From positions 6,076,752 through 6,122,697 of the forward strand of contig BFEA01000014.1 in assembly GCA_003427395.1 (NCBI GenBank): a DNA stretch of 45,946 bases, given 5' to 3'. A model generated the notes under the pieces. The model had not been told where the DNA came from and made no database searches. It saw only the letters and a program-made list of their open reading frames with translations. Made by a program: the position numbers and the translations under genes. Positions 10,247-19,764 of this stretch are shown here, piece after piece. The stretch is from Chara braunii (Eukaryota; Streptophyta; Charophyceae; Charales; Characeae). Every line of letters starts with the position of its first letter. Position 1 is the first letter of the stretch.

Positions 10247-12044
10247 CGTAATGCTGTCGCCCTCACCACCCAGGGCCGCCAATAACGCACAAGTGTTGTC
10301 ACTGCCTGGCATATCCACATCGAAGCACCGAACACCTATTACCATGGCTACGATCTGGACGTCTGGACCGCCGTGCAGACGGTCTGGATTCAGTCCAGAC
10401 TCCAGACGTTCGTTCTGGAAGGTCCGGATGTGCTAAATTTCAAGGGGGGGAAAAAAAGGAAAAATGGTCCAGGACCCTTCCCCATTGAGGAGTCGAGCCC
10501 CCAAAATTGTTTTGGTTTTTTTTGAACTTTTTCAGGCCCGGTTTTGTTTTTTGTTGGGGTCCAGATGTGGTCTATCTGAGTTGAGCCCTCGGCAGTGCTG
10601 GAACCTTTGCAGTGGCCCTTCTAGGGCTCACCCCACATCTCAGCTGAGGCTTCGTGCAGACTTGTGCCCGTCCTAAGTGAAGGTGGGGCAGAATATTTAC
10701 GAGTGGTCTATTTTTGCTAGTTCTGCATGTCGGGTATCAGACAGTTGCAGCACGCCAGTTGGTTACAGAGTAGCGTGAGCCTTTTTCGTGGCTCATTCCG
10801 GAAGCAGCAGCTCGAGAGGCAGTTGAGCCCACGTACAGTTGAGGCCCTCGGCGTGAGCCACCAGAGGCCGACACATCACAGAACGGCTGCGGGCCAATGA
10901 GAATGCAGCAACTTCGTCACATACTGGCCAGCAGTCAATGAGATTGCAGCGAACACTTGTTGCCTCATGGGCTAGGTGGGGTTGCCCATCTGTAAGGGCC
11001 CAGGCCCGTAACAGCAACTGGAGGCCTGAGCGCAGACACTGGGGCTCGACTGGAAGCTACTGGAAACTTGTCCAGCCTGGCCTAGAGCTCGACAAAGCAG
11101 AGCTCACTTTCCATTAAGGAAAGTGAGCACGGCAGCCAAAGGGAATTCTGGACGTGGGCTTGTGGGCTGCAGCGCTGCTGGTTTGAGCGCTGGAGGCCGC
11201 TGGTAGGCCAATGGCTGGAAGAGGCGCACACGGGCGCATTGTGGTGTTGGGCGCTGCTGGTGAAGCTGGCGTTGAGCAGCCACAGTTGGGCTTGCGCAGC
11301 GGAGGCTGGTGATGGTGATGGTGGTCTTTGGGTGTCGGGCATGCACACTGTGGGAAGTCAAGCGGTGAAGTCAGAGGAGCGAGGGACACGTACCTGGTGT
11401 ATGCTGGCAGTCTGCAATGGCGACGTCGTCACGTACGTTGGTCTTCGTCATCTAAGTGTTTCCTGTTGCATGAATGTAATGTAGGCTAGTATAGGTGCTG
11501 AGCAGATAGGCTGGGCGCCGAGCGCCAATCGAGAAGAGCAACTTTGGATACTATGTTGGTGTGGCAAGAGAGTGTCAGCATTGACATTTGGCTGATAACT
11601 CGGTGCATTCAACTGCGTTGTGCTTTCTGCTTGGTACACCACTGTCTGGGCTACAGCGTGATTTTGCAATTTGGACTTCTGTCTATCGCTCTCGCTAATG
11701 TTCATAGCAATTTGGTTTCAGAGCTGGTTCGTATATCACCGATCATTGCCGCTGGTGTCTTGGTTACTTGGTGCGCTGACAAAACTTCAACGCAGTGAGG
11801 ATACTCGGATGCTGGCTGTATTGGTCCATCTCGGGTAGAGGGGAGTGGGATCGGAAGGCTGTGGTGACATCATTGTTTGCTGTGGTGACAGCGGATGTAT
11901 GTGGAATGATGAGAGCATGCTGACATGACATTTTAGCTGAGGTGGCACTCCGTTATGTCATGTGTGGTACCAAGGCTATGAACGGTCATCAAAATGCACG
12001 TCGGCTCAATTGGTGAGAAATCTGTGGTTGGGGGCAGCAATCTT
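10247..12044. other. Interior of the 2.2-kb inverted repeat, no gene recognised
   Basis: The reading frames here are short. The segment at 10343-10520 starts CATGGCTACGATCTGGACG and continues with GTCTGGACC-type motifs, a G-run and GGTCCAGGACCC. It resembles the left end of the CATGGTAACC elements at 26466 and 36854 and may be a decayed relative; no matching right end was found. Otherwise nothing recognisable. Confidence 0.35.
11102..11128. repeat. Perfect 11-bp stem, 5-nt loop hairpin
   Basis: GCTCACTTTCC, loop ATTAA, GGAAAGTGAGC. It lies near the middle of the inverted-repeat structure at 10061-12240. Function unknown; it may be a small cruciform or the footprint of a palindromic insertion. 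Confidence 0.6.
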
Positions 12045-12443
12045 CAGGTACGTTGTTCCCATACCTTATCTTCCCATCTCAATCTCTTCTTACCGTGAGG
12101 AAGAGAGTTCGGCTTGAGAGTCTTCTGCTCGGTGAGGATTCATGAGCGCTCTACCTCGAGAGTCGACATTCTTCCTGGTGGCGCATCTGGCAGGAGAGGG
12201 CGGTGCCTCTGAAGGGCCCTGGTCGAAGCACGGGTCACGGTCACCATGCCAACCCACGGGAGTAGAGCACGCAGGATTTGCTGCTTTGTCCTTTGAGCTC
12301 TTTGCTGCGCTATAGAGGGATCGTGGACTTCCCCGGCTGGTAGCCTAGAATTATTGTTGTTATTGCTTACTTTATTTTCCTTTCCGGCTTGCTTTCTGAA
12401 TGGCATTGATCATTGGCGTTTTTTTCTTTCTTTTCTTTGACAG

Positions 12444-12500
12444 GGGTCTTATATTTTGAAGGCACGAGGTCCGGAGGGGTGGTACTTCAAGCCTGAAGAG
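12444..12500 (+). CDS. Candidate penultimate exon of an unidentified host gene
   Basis: A 57-nt exon is flanked by a strong acceptor (TTTCTTTCTTTTCTTTGACAG, ending 12443) and a donor GTCAGT at 12501. It encodes GSYILKARGPEGWYFKPEE, 19 codons in phase 0. The peptide is aromatic and charged and looks like a conserved fold segment, but I do not recognise the family. The intron to the next exon is 214 bp, AT-rich and bounded by GT and AG. Joining to 12715 preserves frame and ends in a stop after 30 codons, which is why I read these as real exons and not chance. Confidence 0.5.
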
Positions 12501-12714
12501 GTCAGTGTTTCAGATCAAATGTTTTTTAATAGGTGCCCTTGCCTGCTTAACAGTCTCTTGAATGTGTATGCGATACTTTTTATTTATCTTTTTCAACTGT
12601 ATATCAGACTATATCTTCTAATACCTCTACGCCCGGTTCAAAAGCATTCAAACAAAGGAAAACCTCTGTTTTTCCATAATGCATTTTATCTCTGTTGGAT
12701 TATGTTTCCTTCAG

Positions 12715-12804
12715 CTTGTAGGAGAGGTGTCAGCAGCTTTTGGAGAGCCAGGTGCAGAACGTTCCCCCTCTCCTTCGCTACTTACTAAAGTGCCAAAAGA
12801 ATGA
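12715..12804 (+). CDS. Candidate terminal exon of the same host gene
   Basis: Begins after the acceptor TTATGTTTCCTTCAG (ending 12714) and encodes LVGEVSAAFGEPGAERSPSP then SLLTKVPKE and a TGA at 12802-12804. Phase 0 matches the upstream exon 12444-12500, giving a 49-residue C-terminus with a short Ser/Pro-rich tail. I saw no clear poly(A) signal downstream. Upstream exons are not certain; 9761-9930 and 8852-9526 are candidates on the same strand. If the gene is real, the inverted repeat at 10061-12240 sits in its intron. Confidence 0.5.
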   Translation, partial: LVGEVSAAFGEPGAERSPSPSLLTKVPKE

Positions 12805-13278
12805 CATATAGCCCCTTCCAATATCTCAGCTCAAAACATGGGCCATGGGTCGTCATTTCAGTCTAAGGGCCGGATTAGGGGTCAATGGCCACGGACAAGC
12901 CATGAAAACTGCCTGAACGAGGGCCTGCTTCTGTGGGGTACCCGAAGCAACGCCTAAAACTGTGCTTCAGACGCCCGAGGTGCGACAGTTGACCGTGGAA
13001 AGTCAAAGGTCAACAGAAGCTCGGAAATTCAGGCTCACGAGTCAAAGTCAACATGTACCTCACCCAGGCAATCGATCAGACATACACTTGGCTGTTTGCA
13101 GGTATCTGTCTAGAATCAAGTCCAAGTGGGAATCTGCGACTGTATGGGATCCAGGCCATTGGCTGCGAGTCAATCTGGGCCATTGTTTTTAAGAGACCAG
13201 AGGCTGGTCAACCGGAGTCAACACTATGTGTTGACCCAGCCACTGCTGACCGACACTCAGTGTTGCACTTGCTATTTG
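12805..13278. other. Unassigned, with scattered GTCAAC motifs
   Basis: No gene recognised. Several short motifs (AGTCAAAGGTCAACAG, GAGTCAAAGTCAACATG, GGAGTCAACACTATGTGTTGACCC) recur between 12985 and 13235, one of them palindromic. This could be the 3' UTR and flank of the preceding exons or a decayed repeat. Confidence 0.35.
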
Positions 13279-13375
13279 ACGCTGGCTGGACACTGGCTTG
13301 AGGCTGGCTGGATGCTAGCTTGATGCTGGCTGGATGCTAGCTTGACGCTGGCTTATCGCTGGCATTACGCTGTTG
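13279..13375. repeat. Minisatellite, unit about 20 bp
   Basis: Repeats of the type GCTGGCTGGATGCTAGCTTGA, with variants at 13279, 13303, 13326 and onwards, ending near GCTGGCATTACGCTG. About four to five units. Confidence 0.7.
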
Positions 13376-13940
13376 CGATGACGCGAGACGGGTGCTGCTT
13401 GGATGCTGGGGCCTTCTCTTTCTACAGCGCCAGCTGGACATTTGATTAAGCTGACGTGGCTCTCGCCACACTTTCTACGACGATGATGGGATGCTGGCAA
13501 GGAGGAGGAGGATCAGGTCTGTCTGATTGGTTGATCGTGAGGAAAGCTTACCTGTCTGCGTGTGTGTCGACATTGCTCATTGCCTTTCGTCTTTAGAGGA
13601 GTCTGCACCGCGTGCACCATGCTGAGATCTGTTCATTCTCAGAGCGTGTCAGAAGAGACTGTCTGCTGATGTGGCGAGCAGGAGATGCCAAGAGGAGTGG
13701 GTTAGTGAGGGAGATCTATCTGCTGAGCTGATGGGTACTTTGTCTTCCACAGTCTTTTCCCCCTCCCATCTGCCTCTTCTCTGGTCCAAGACATTGGGCT
13801 ACTGGATTGCATGTACGATTTCAGAGATATTGAAACTGCACTACGACATTCTGTTTTCTGACATTGATGAGCTTTCCATCTGACTGGGTTCATTGCACCC
13901 TGGTCGAGTTCTTCTATACACCTTTTTTTTGTGTGTGTGT
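13376..13940. other. Unassigned sequence
   Basis: No domain, RNA or repeat recognised. It contains a (GT) run at 13931-13940 that abuts the U6 copy. Confidence 0.35.
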
Positions 13941-14012
13941 GGGTCATCCTTGCGCAGGGGCCATGCTAATCTTCTCTGTAACGTTCCAATTTTAACGGAT
14001 GTCCCGGAGGAC
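13941..14012 (-). pseudogene. U6: U6 snRNA pseudogene (5' and central domains)
   Basis: On the minus strand, from 14012 downwards, the sequence follows the U6 spliceosomal RNA consensus: a GTCC 5' stem, GGGACATCCG, AAAATTGGAACG, the ACAGAGA box with AGATTAGCATGG, and CCCCTGCGCAAGGATGAC. Two A-to-T changes and a shortened 5' stem-loop are visible. After GATGAC the normal 3' domain is replaced by (CA) repeats and eight A residues, with no T-run terminator. I see no plant-type upstream sequence element; only a weak CATATC lies at roughly -24. This fits a 3'-truncated or A-tailed retrocopy and not an active U6 gene. I see no target-site duplication. Confidence 0.85.
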
Positions 14013-14171
14013 CTGTCAACTGCAATCCAGATATGCCAATTGGATAGTTTAATTAAGATGGCTGGAATAAGCATTTCCTGGGCTGAAAAAGAAACTGGTC
14101 ACCTACGAAAACTGACGCAACGCAAAAGCTGCGGTAATTTTTAGTTGCAACGCAATGCGAAGACTGTAGGG

Positions 14172-14448
14172 TTTTATGTTGCACGTCTGGTTGTCGCGCA
14201 ACTTTCTTTCCCCGGCCGAGTGTTGACTGCCAGGGGCAAATTTGTGACACGAACTCGGGCGGTGTCTGACTGTTGCAGACGTCTTGCCATGGTAACAAGG
14301 GAACACTTATCCGGGCTTTATGTTGCGTGTCTGGCTGTTGCGCGAGTTTTCTTGCCCCAGCTGAGTGTTGACTGCCGGGGGCGAGTGGCTGTTGACTGCT
14401 GCGGGCTATGGAGGACAATTTGCCATAGTAACGAAGGAACCTATCCGG
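14172..14448. repeat. Diverged tandem duplication, unit about 140 bp
   Basis: Unit 14172-14315 and unit 14316-14448 share TTTATGTTGC, TCTGG(T/C)TGT, GAGTGTTGACTGCC, TTGCCAT(G/A)GTAAC and TATCCGG in the same order. The second copy is a little shorter. No coding function is inferred. Confidence 0.7.
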
Positions 14449-15338
14449 ATGCACATAGCAGCGGGGAAGGCGCAGGACGGGTTTACGAGTAGCAGGGTGA
14501 TGAGACAACTAAAAAGTATCGATACGGAATGTGAGTGTTGGCAAAACGGACAGAAGGATCAACGCGCGGCAAAAGGACTGGCCGTGAAAGAGGGTAGAGT
14601 AGTGAAGGGTAAGGAGGGGGATTATGAACGGCAATGGTGTCGGGCGGCCAAATCCAGTCGGCCTCACAAAATGAGGGAAAAATAGGCCTACATCTAATGA
14701 TGCTAACCGTTTCTGACTACAGATGCGACAAACGAGAAGCGGAAGAACGGGGCCCTCAGGCCAACCACCGTTTTCCGTTCCCGCAAACATGTATACTAGA
14801 CCTGAAAATAAACCCAAGTATTAGATTGCTTTAATTTTATTTGTGAGACTCCCTTAATGGAGCAATTTTGACCCCATGTCCACTGCCATTGACACTTGGC
14901 CTCAACCACGAGCGCTGGACTCTGCGCGAGTGACTCGAGGTGTCAAGTCGAAGGTGGTATTTTACCTACTTTTATGTTAAAATTCATAAATGCGGAAAAG
15001 AATGATAAAAGGATGTACGAAATCCCCTGATTATGCTATTTTTCCATTTTGTGCCCAGATCATGTTTCCACGCCGAAACCACCTGATTCTTGCTGTTCTA
15101 GTACCCCCCCCCTACTAGCCCTGTTTTTTGTAAATGACCTGCGCTTGGACTATGCTATGTCTGGACTGACTGGATAATGTACGAAATGAGAGCACCGTGG
15201 GGCAATCCATTAGGCTTGATAAATGGAGGACAAGGGCTGTAGGTTGAGCCATGGACACGGTCAGACTGGGACACGACAAAGTCAAGACTATGACCACCGA
15301 CGCGGAGACAACACCAAGGCACGGGACTCCAAGGCAGT
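14449..15338. other. Unassigned sequence left of gypsy-2
   Basis: About 0.9 kb with no recognised gene. It contains a short AT-rich part near 14960-15060 and a C-run at 15104. It is the pre-insertion flank of gypsy-2 and ends in the target site CTTGG at 15339-15343. Confidence 0.4.
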
Positions 15339-15343
15339 CTTGG

Positions 15344-15813
15344 TGTTACGGACTCCGCCAGGGCTCGATCCCTCGTCTATCTTTTTGCTGTTTCGGCTGC
15401 ATTCTGTTTTCGGCCTGGCACCATTTTTCCAAACCCCTCCTTTGGTAGCGTAGGATTTTGGGCAACTGGCGCCATGCTGCAATTCGGGTGCCACTTTCAA
15501 ATACCGTATTTTTCAGTTCTGCCCTCGGGGCGTTTGCAGAAATGCCCCTGGTACCGTACGTGTCACCGGTACTTATACCGGCTCCCCGTATGGTACGGGG
15601 ACCAGTCTGGTACCAGTTTTCTGCTGCTGTACTCGTACTCAGTGTGACTTGCTGTTTCGACATTCGGGATCCAAGACTTCGACTTTGTGTCTTTCCACTG
15701 TGTCTGCGTCCGACCCTTGGTCGTGTCGAGTGAGTGAGTGTGTGTGTGTGCTCTCACTCTCTCCCTCCCTCTCTCTTCTCCCTCGGCTCTCCCTCAGCCT
15801 CACGCTCCTCACA
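15344..15813 (+). repeat. gypsy-2 5' LTR (470 bp)
   Basis: Starts TGTTACGGACTCC and ends CTCCTCACA, giving TG...CA boundaries. Its first 303 bp match 24206-24508 and its last 51 bp match 33736-33786. The 116 bp between (15647-15762) have no counterpart in the 3' LTR. A primer binding site follows one base later. Confidence 0.9.
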
Positions 15814-15814
15814 C

Positions 15815-15826
15815 TGGTATCGGAGC
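15815..15826 (+). other. Primer binding site for initiator-Met tRNA
   Basis: TGGTATCGGAGC, one mismatch from TGGTATCAGAGC, the complement of the plant tRNA-iMet 3' end used to prime reverse transcription. It sits one base after the 5' LTR end, as expected. Confidence 0.85.
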
Positions 15827-15869
15827 GGTTCGAACCCGCCCGACCCACCCTGCTTCGTCGCCATCACCT

Positions 15870-16080
15870 GGCCATCATCAGCATCATCGTAGTGATCGTC
15901 GTCGTTGTGCCACGTCATTCTCGCTATCATCGCCATCGTGCCACGTCATCACCGTCATCATTGCGATCGTCGTTGTCGTGCCATGTCATCATCATCGCGA
16001 TCGTCGTTGTCGTGCCACGTGACCATCGCCGTGCTCGTCGTCCTCGTCGGTACGCCGTGCCATCCTTGTCATCGTCGTTG
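15870..16080. repeat. Minisatellite in the gypsy-2 leader
   Basis: Repeats of GTCGTGCCA(C/T)GTCATCATC and ATCGCGATCGTCGTT-type blocks, with period near 40-50 bp. Reading frames through it are repeat artefacts rich in His, Arg, Ser and Val. Confidence 0.7.
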
Positions 16081-16150
16081 CTACCCCACGCAGATAAGTA
16101 ATCGACGACAATTTTCTTTTTTTATTTTCTTATTATTTTCTTCCTCTTCG

Positions 16151-16292
16151 ATTCTTCTTCTTCTTCTTCTTCCAATTATCTTCTTCTTCTTCTTCTTTCT
16201 CTTCGTTCTCCTTCTTCTTCTTCTTCTTCTTCTTCTTCTTCTTTTTCTTTGTTGTTGTTGTTGTTGTTGTTGTTCTTCTTCTTCTTCTTCTT
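16151..16292. repeat. (TTC)n / (GTT)n microsatellite
   Basis: Long TTC runs on the plus strand are interrupted by a GTT run at 16251-16273. It lies just before the assembly gap and probably caused it. Confidence 0.95.
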
Positions 16293-16347
16293 GTCGCGAC
16301 TCCGATCCTGCTCCCCCCCCAACTCCGATCCTCCTCCCGTGCAACCT

Positions 16348-16837
16348 NNNNNNNNNNNNNNNNNNNNNNNNNNNNNNNNNNNNNNNNNNNNNNNNNNNNN
16401 NNNNNNNNNNNNNNNNNNNNNNNNNNNNNNNNNNNNNNNNNNNNNNNNNNNNNNNNNNNNNNNNNNNNNNNNNNNNNNNNNNNNNNNNNNNNNNNNNNNN
16501 NNNNNNNNNNNNNNNNNNNNNNNNNNNNNNNNNNNNNNNNNNNNNNNNNNNNNNNNNNNNNNNNNNNNNNNNNNNNNNNNNNNNNNNNNNNNNNNNNNNN
16601 NNNNNNNNNNNNNNNNNNNNNNNNNNNNNNNNNNNNNNNNNNNNNNNNNNNNNNNNNNNNNNNNNNNNNNNNNNNNNNNNNNNNNNNNNNNNNNNNNNNN
16701 NNNNNNNNNNNNNNNNNNNNNNNNNNNNNNNNNNNNNNNNNNNNNNNNNNNNNNNNNNNNNNNNNNNNNNNNNNNNNNNNNNNNNNNNNNNNNNNNNNNN
16801 NNNNNNNNNNNNNNNNNNNNNNNNNNNNNNNNNNNNN
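16348..16837. other. Assembly gap (490 N)
   Basis: Unresolved bases. Apparent reading frames across it are meaningless. Confidence 1.
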
Positions 16838-16919
16838 CCCGATCCTTTCCCCCTCTCCCCACCGTGCGAACCTTCTTCCCCCGCTGCGCCCCATTCTCCC
16901 CCTCCACCCACTTAGTTTA

Positions 16920-17880
16920 TCATCAGTCAAACATTAGTTAAGTTCTTAATTACTTTAATCCCTAAAATCTTTTTCAAAATACCTATGTATCAATCTACCT
17001 TTAAAAACGAATAGTCCCTTTTCGATCTTTCTTTTTGAAATACGTTGAAAATAAGTAGTTAATTTTTCAAATTTCTCAAAATACGTCCCAATTAATTCGA
17101 TAGTTCCACAAAATCTTTTTGAAATACTTTAGAATTAAATCACCCCTTTTCACAAATTTCTTTGAAAATATTTTCCGTTTGAAATTTTCCTTCTTAACTT
17201 CTCTTTTGCATTAATTACTTAGTTTGTTCTCGAAATTTTGAATTAAAAGGAAAAAAAAAAAAAACTCTTGAACTCGTTGCTTCTTTCGAAATTTCTTTAA
17301 AATATTTTGAAATTACTTAAATTCTATTTCTTTAAAATTTCTTTTTCGTTTTTGAAATTTCTTGAATACTTTAGAATTAATTCATGTCTTCTTGGAATAC
17401 CCTTAATTTCTTTCCAAATTCCTTGGAATCCTTTTGCAACTCGTAAGTAGCCCTTTTCCGAAATTTTGAATTCACATTTTGAACTTTGAAATTAATTACT
17501 TATTTTTACGAAATTATGCCGAATTTCTTTTCTTTGCCGACATTTCTTTAAATTCACGTTCGGAATTAATCCCTTCCTTCGGAATTAATTATTATTTTTC
17601 CACATTTTCAACGAAAAATTTTAAAATTCCCCCTTCTAATTATTTTTCTATAATTTGAAGATATTCCAAAATTTCATGTAAATAAATATAAAAATAAATT
17701 CAAATTTATTTTCTTCCAATATTTTGAACAACGAATTTTGTAAATCTCTCCTTCGGATCCTTCAAAGTTTTGTTCTACCCAAATTAATTTCGAATAAATA
17801 AAACTCCAATTGGAATAAATTTATTTATTTAATATTAATTCCCTACGTTCCAAAAAAAAAAAATAAAAAAAATCTTGGCA
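16920..17880. repeat. AT-rich leader block with recurring GAAATTTCTTT motifs
   Basis: Nearly 1 kb of strongly AT-rich sequence in which GAAATTTCTTT, GAATTAATTAC, TTTGAAAT and CTTTAGAATTAA recur irregularly. It lies between the GC-rich leader minisatellite and the gag start at 17941, so composition changes sharply at both ends. No coding potential. Confidence 0.75.
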
Positions 17881-17940
17881 ATTATCTTTATTTTTGAATT
17901 TATTGATAAAGAAGTAAGGGATTGCCCCCCCCACCTCCAC

Positions 17941-19724
17941 ATGCCACCACGCCAAACCAAGAACTCCCAACGTGTCGTCGCCGCAGCCGCTGTTGTTGCC
18001 GCCACCACTGCTGATGCATCCTCCACACCCGTTCAGGCCACGTCCTCCACCCCCTCTTCCCTCGACATGGCCGCATCCTCCATCAACATGTCTGATATCC
18101 GCACCAACTCAGTCGACAGCATTGCCCGCAACCTTGCAGGCGAACAACCACCAGCAAACACCGCCACCCTCGACCTCTCCGCCATCCTCCACGCACTCAA
18201 CACCCTTCGAACCTCCGTCACCGCCTCTCTCGACGACATAAAGGCCAACATGTCGTCCATATGCGACCGCGTCACCACGATCGAAGGGACCATCCCCTCC
18301 ATCACAGTCGTCACCACCGCACGAACCACTCCCTCCACAGCGCAAACCACTTAATCCTCCACAACGCAAACCACTCTCTCCTCCACAGCCGCCTCCAACA
18401 ACACCCCCCCGCCGACCTCCTCCACTCCTACCACCTCTACCACCACATCCACCAACCCTTCAACCTCCACCACCGTTCCGTTCCCTCCACCTCCTCCCTC
18501 ATCCGGTGCATCCAGCACACCGCCTCATTCCTCGCCCATCCAAGTCACCCCTCTTACCCCCCCACACTCCCAAACCCTCTCCCAACCCATCATGACCACC
18601 TCCACCACCCCCACCATCCGTCCCACCTATTCCCAAGTCACCTCCGGGGTTTACCTTGAATGCCACAACTCCCCCCCAACTACCTCCTTGAGGACAACAA
18701 CCAAATCGACCACACCTGCTACGACACCACCCCGGATAACCTCAGCTTCAACACCCTCGCACAGATCGTTCACCGCGACAGGGAAATCCCCCGTTCCTTC
18801 CGATTTGGTGAAATCATGTCCTTCTCCGGCCTCCCCCACGAGGACGTTTTCCTCTTCCTAACCCAGCTGCAGAACTCTGTTCACCTCCACCGGATGCCCC
18901 TTGCCCACTGGCTCCCCATTGCCACCTCCCGCCTCTTTGGCAATGCAGCCGAATGGTGGATGGCTGAAGTTAGCAACCGCCGAGCCTCCGGAGGACCACT
19001 TCACACCTTCCTCCAATGGGCCAACCTTCTCACTGCCACCTTCCTACCCCAGAAAACTATTGACTACTACCTTGAACAATTATGCCACCTCCGCCAGACC
19101 GGTCCCACTGACCGCTTCGTCCAATACGTCCGCTCCCTCCGCCACCACCTCCCCAACACCGTCGTTCCCGACTTTGCGTTCATCTCCCGCATCAAATGAG
19201 TATGCCACAAAGACCTTGCAACCGCCCTCGCCCACAAACCCGACATGTCCCTTGCCGACCTCCTCTCTCGCATGCTTCACCACAATCGACTCCTCCACCC
19301 CCACCACAAGCCCTCGCCCGACACCTCTCGCACCCGCTTTTTCCACCACATCACCCCCGAAGACACCTCCTCCATCACTTCCTCAGAGGAGTTCACCACA
19401 CCTGACCCCGATGAATCTTCCGATTCACTCGACTCTTCATCCCTCACTTCCGAGGAACTCGATGTCCTCCAATTCATGAGAATGGAGCACAGAGATCGCA
19501 GCTCCCGACCACCCTCATCTACCCCACCCTCTCGCCTCAAGAAACACACCCCCGAGGAGCGCACCTACCTCCAAGCAAAAGGGGGTTGCTTCCGTTGTNG
19601 CCAATTGGGGCACCAACAAACCAACTGCCCCAACGCCGCACGAGTCACCCGCCAGTCCGCCTCCACTCGACCCGCAACCTCCGCATCACCGCCCTCGGCA
19701 AGCGCAGGCCCCTCCTCATCATGA
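17941..19724 (+). pseudogene. gag: gypsy-2 gag (linker, capsid, zinc knuckle), broken
   Basis: ATG at 17941 starts MPPRQTKNSQRVVAAAAVVA. A Ser/Thr/Pro/Ala-rich N-terminal region with a short helical stretch (ILHALNTLRTSVTASLDDIK) runs to about 18650. It is interrupted by TAA at 18352 and a frameshift near 18655. The capsid part, 18660-19270, contains SFSGLPHEDVFLFLTQLQNS and GNAAEWWMAEV, typical of the retrotransposon gag domain. TGA at 19197-19199 (after FAFISRIK) replaces what is probably a Trp, because the frame continues with DMSLADLLSRML. An acidic Ser-rich linker precedes a zinc knuckle of the form CFRCxQLGHQQTNC (19583-19624; one base is N). Packages element RNA in intact relatives; not translatable here. 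Confidence 0.88.
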
Positions 19725-19764
19725 ACACACTCCCCAGGACACTGACCCAGCATCGACATCGCGT

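Larger units (their letters stand above)
10061..12240. mobile_element. Inverted-repeat structure, 2.2 kb, arms about 190 bp
   Basis: Positions 10061-10246 read on the plus strand align along their whole length with 12045-12240 read on the minus strand. Shared blocks include CCAGGGCCCTT, CAGGAAGAATGTCGAC, GACTCTCAAG, TTCCTCACGGTAAGAAG and AGATAAGGTA. The arms are visibly diverged and weaker similarity may extend outward. The shape is that of a terminal-inverted-repeat or foldback transposon with about 1.8 kb inside. I found no clear target-site duplication and no transposase. It lies between candidate exons of a possible host gene, so it may be an intronic insertion. Confidence 0.65.

Noticed and set aside
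15905-16941. Long frames on both strands across 16348-16837
   Set aside because: They run through the N gap and (TTC)n/(GTT)n microsatellite; Leu, Phe, Lys or Glu runs are repeat artefacts.
16920-17880. Centromeric or origin-like AT-rich sequence
   Set aside because: It lies inside a bounded LTR element between its primer site and gag, so it is the element leader; there is no independent evidence for origin or centromere function.
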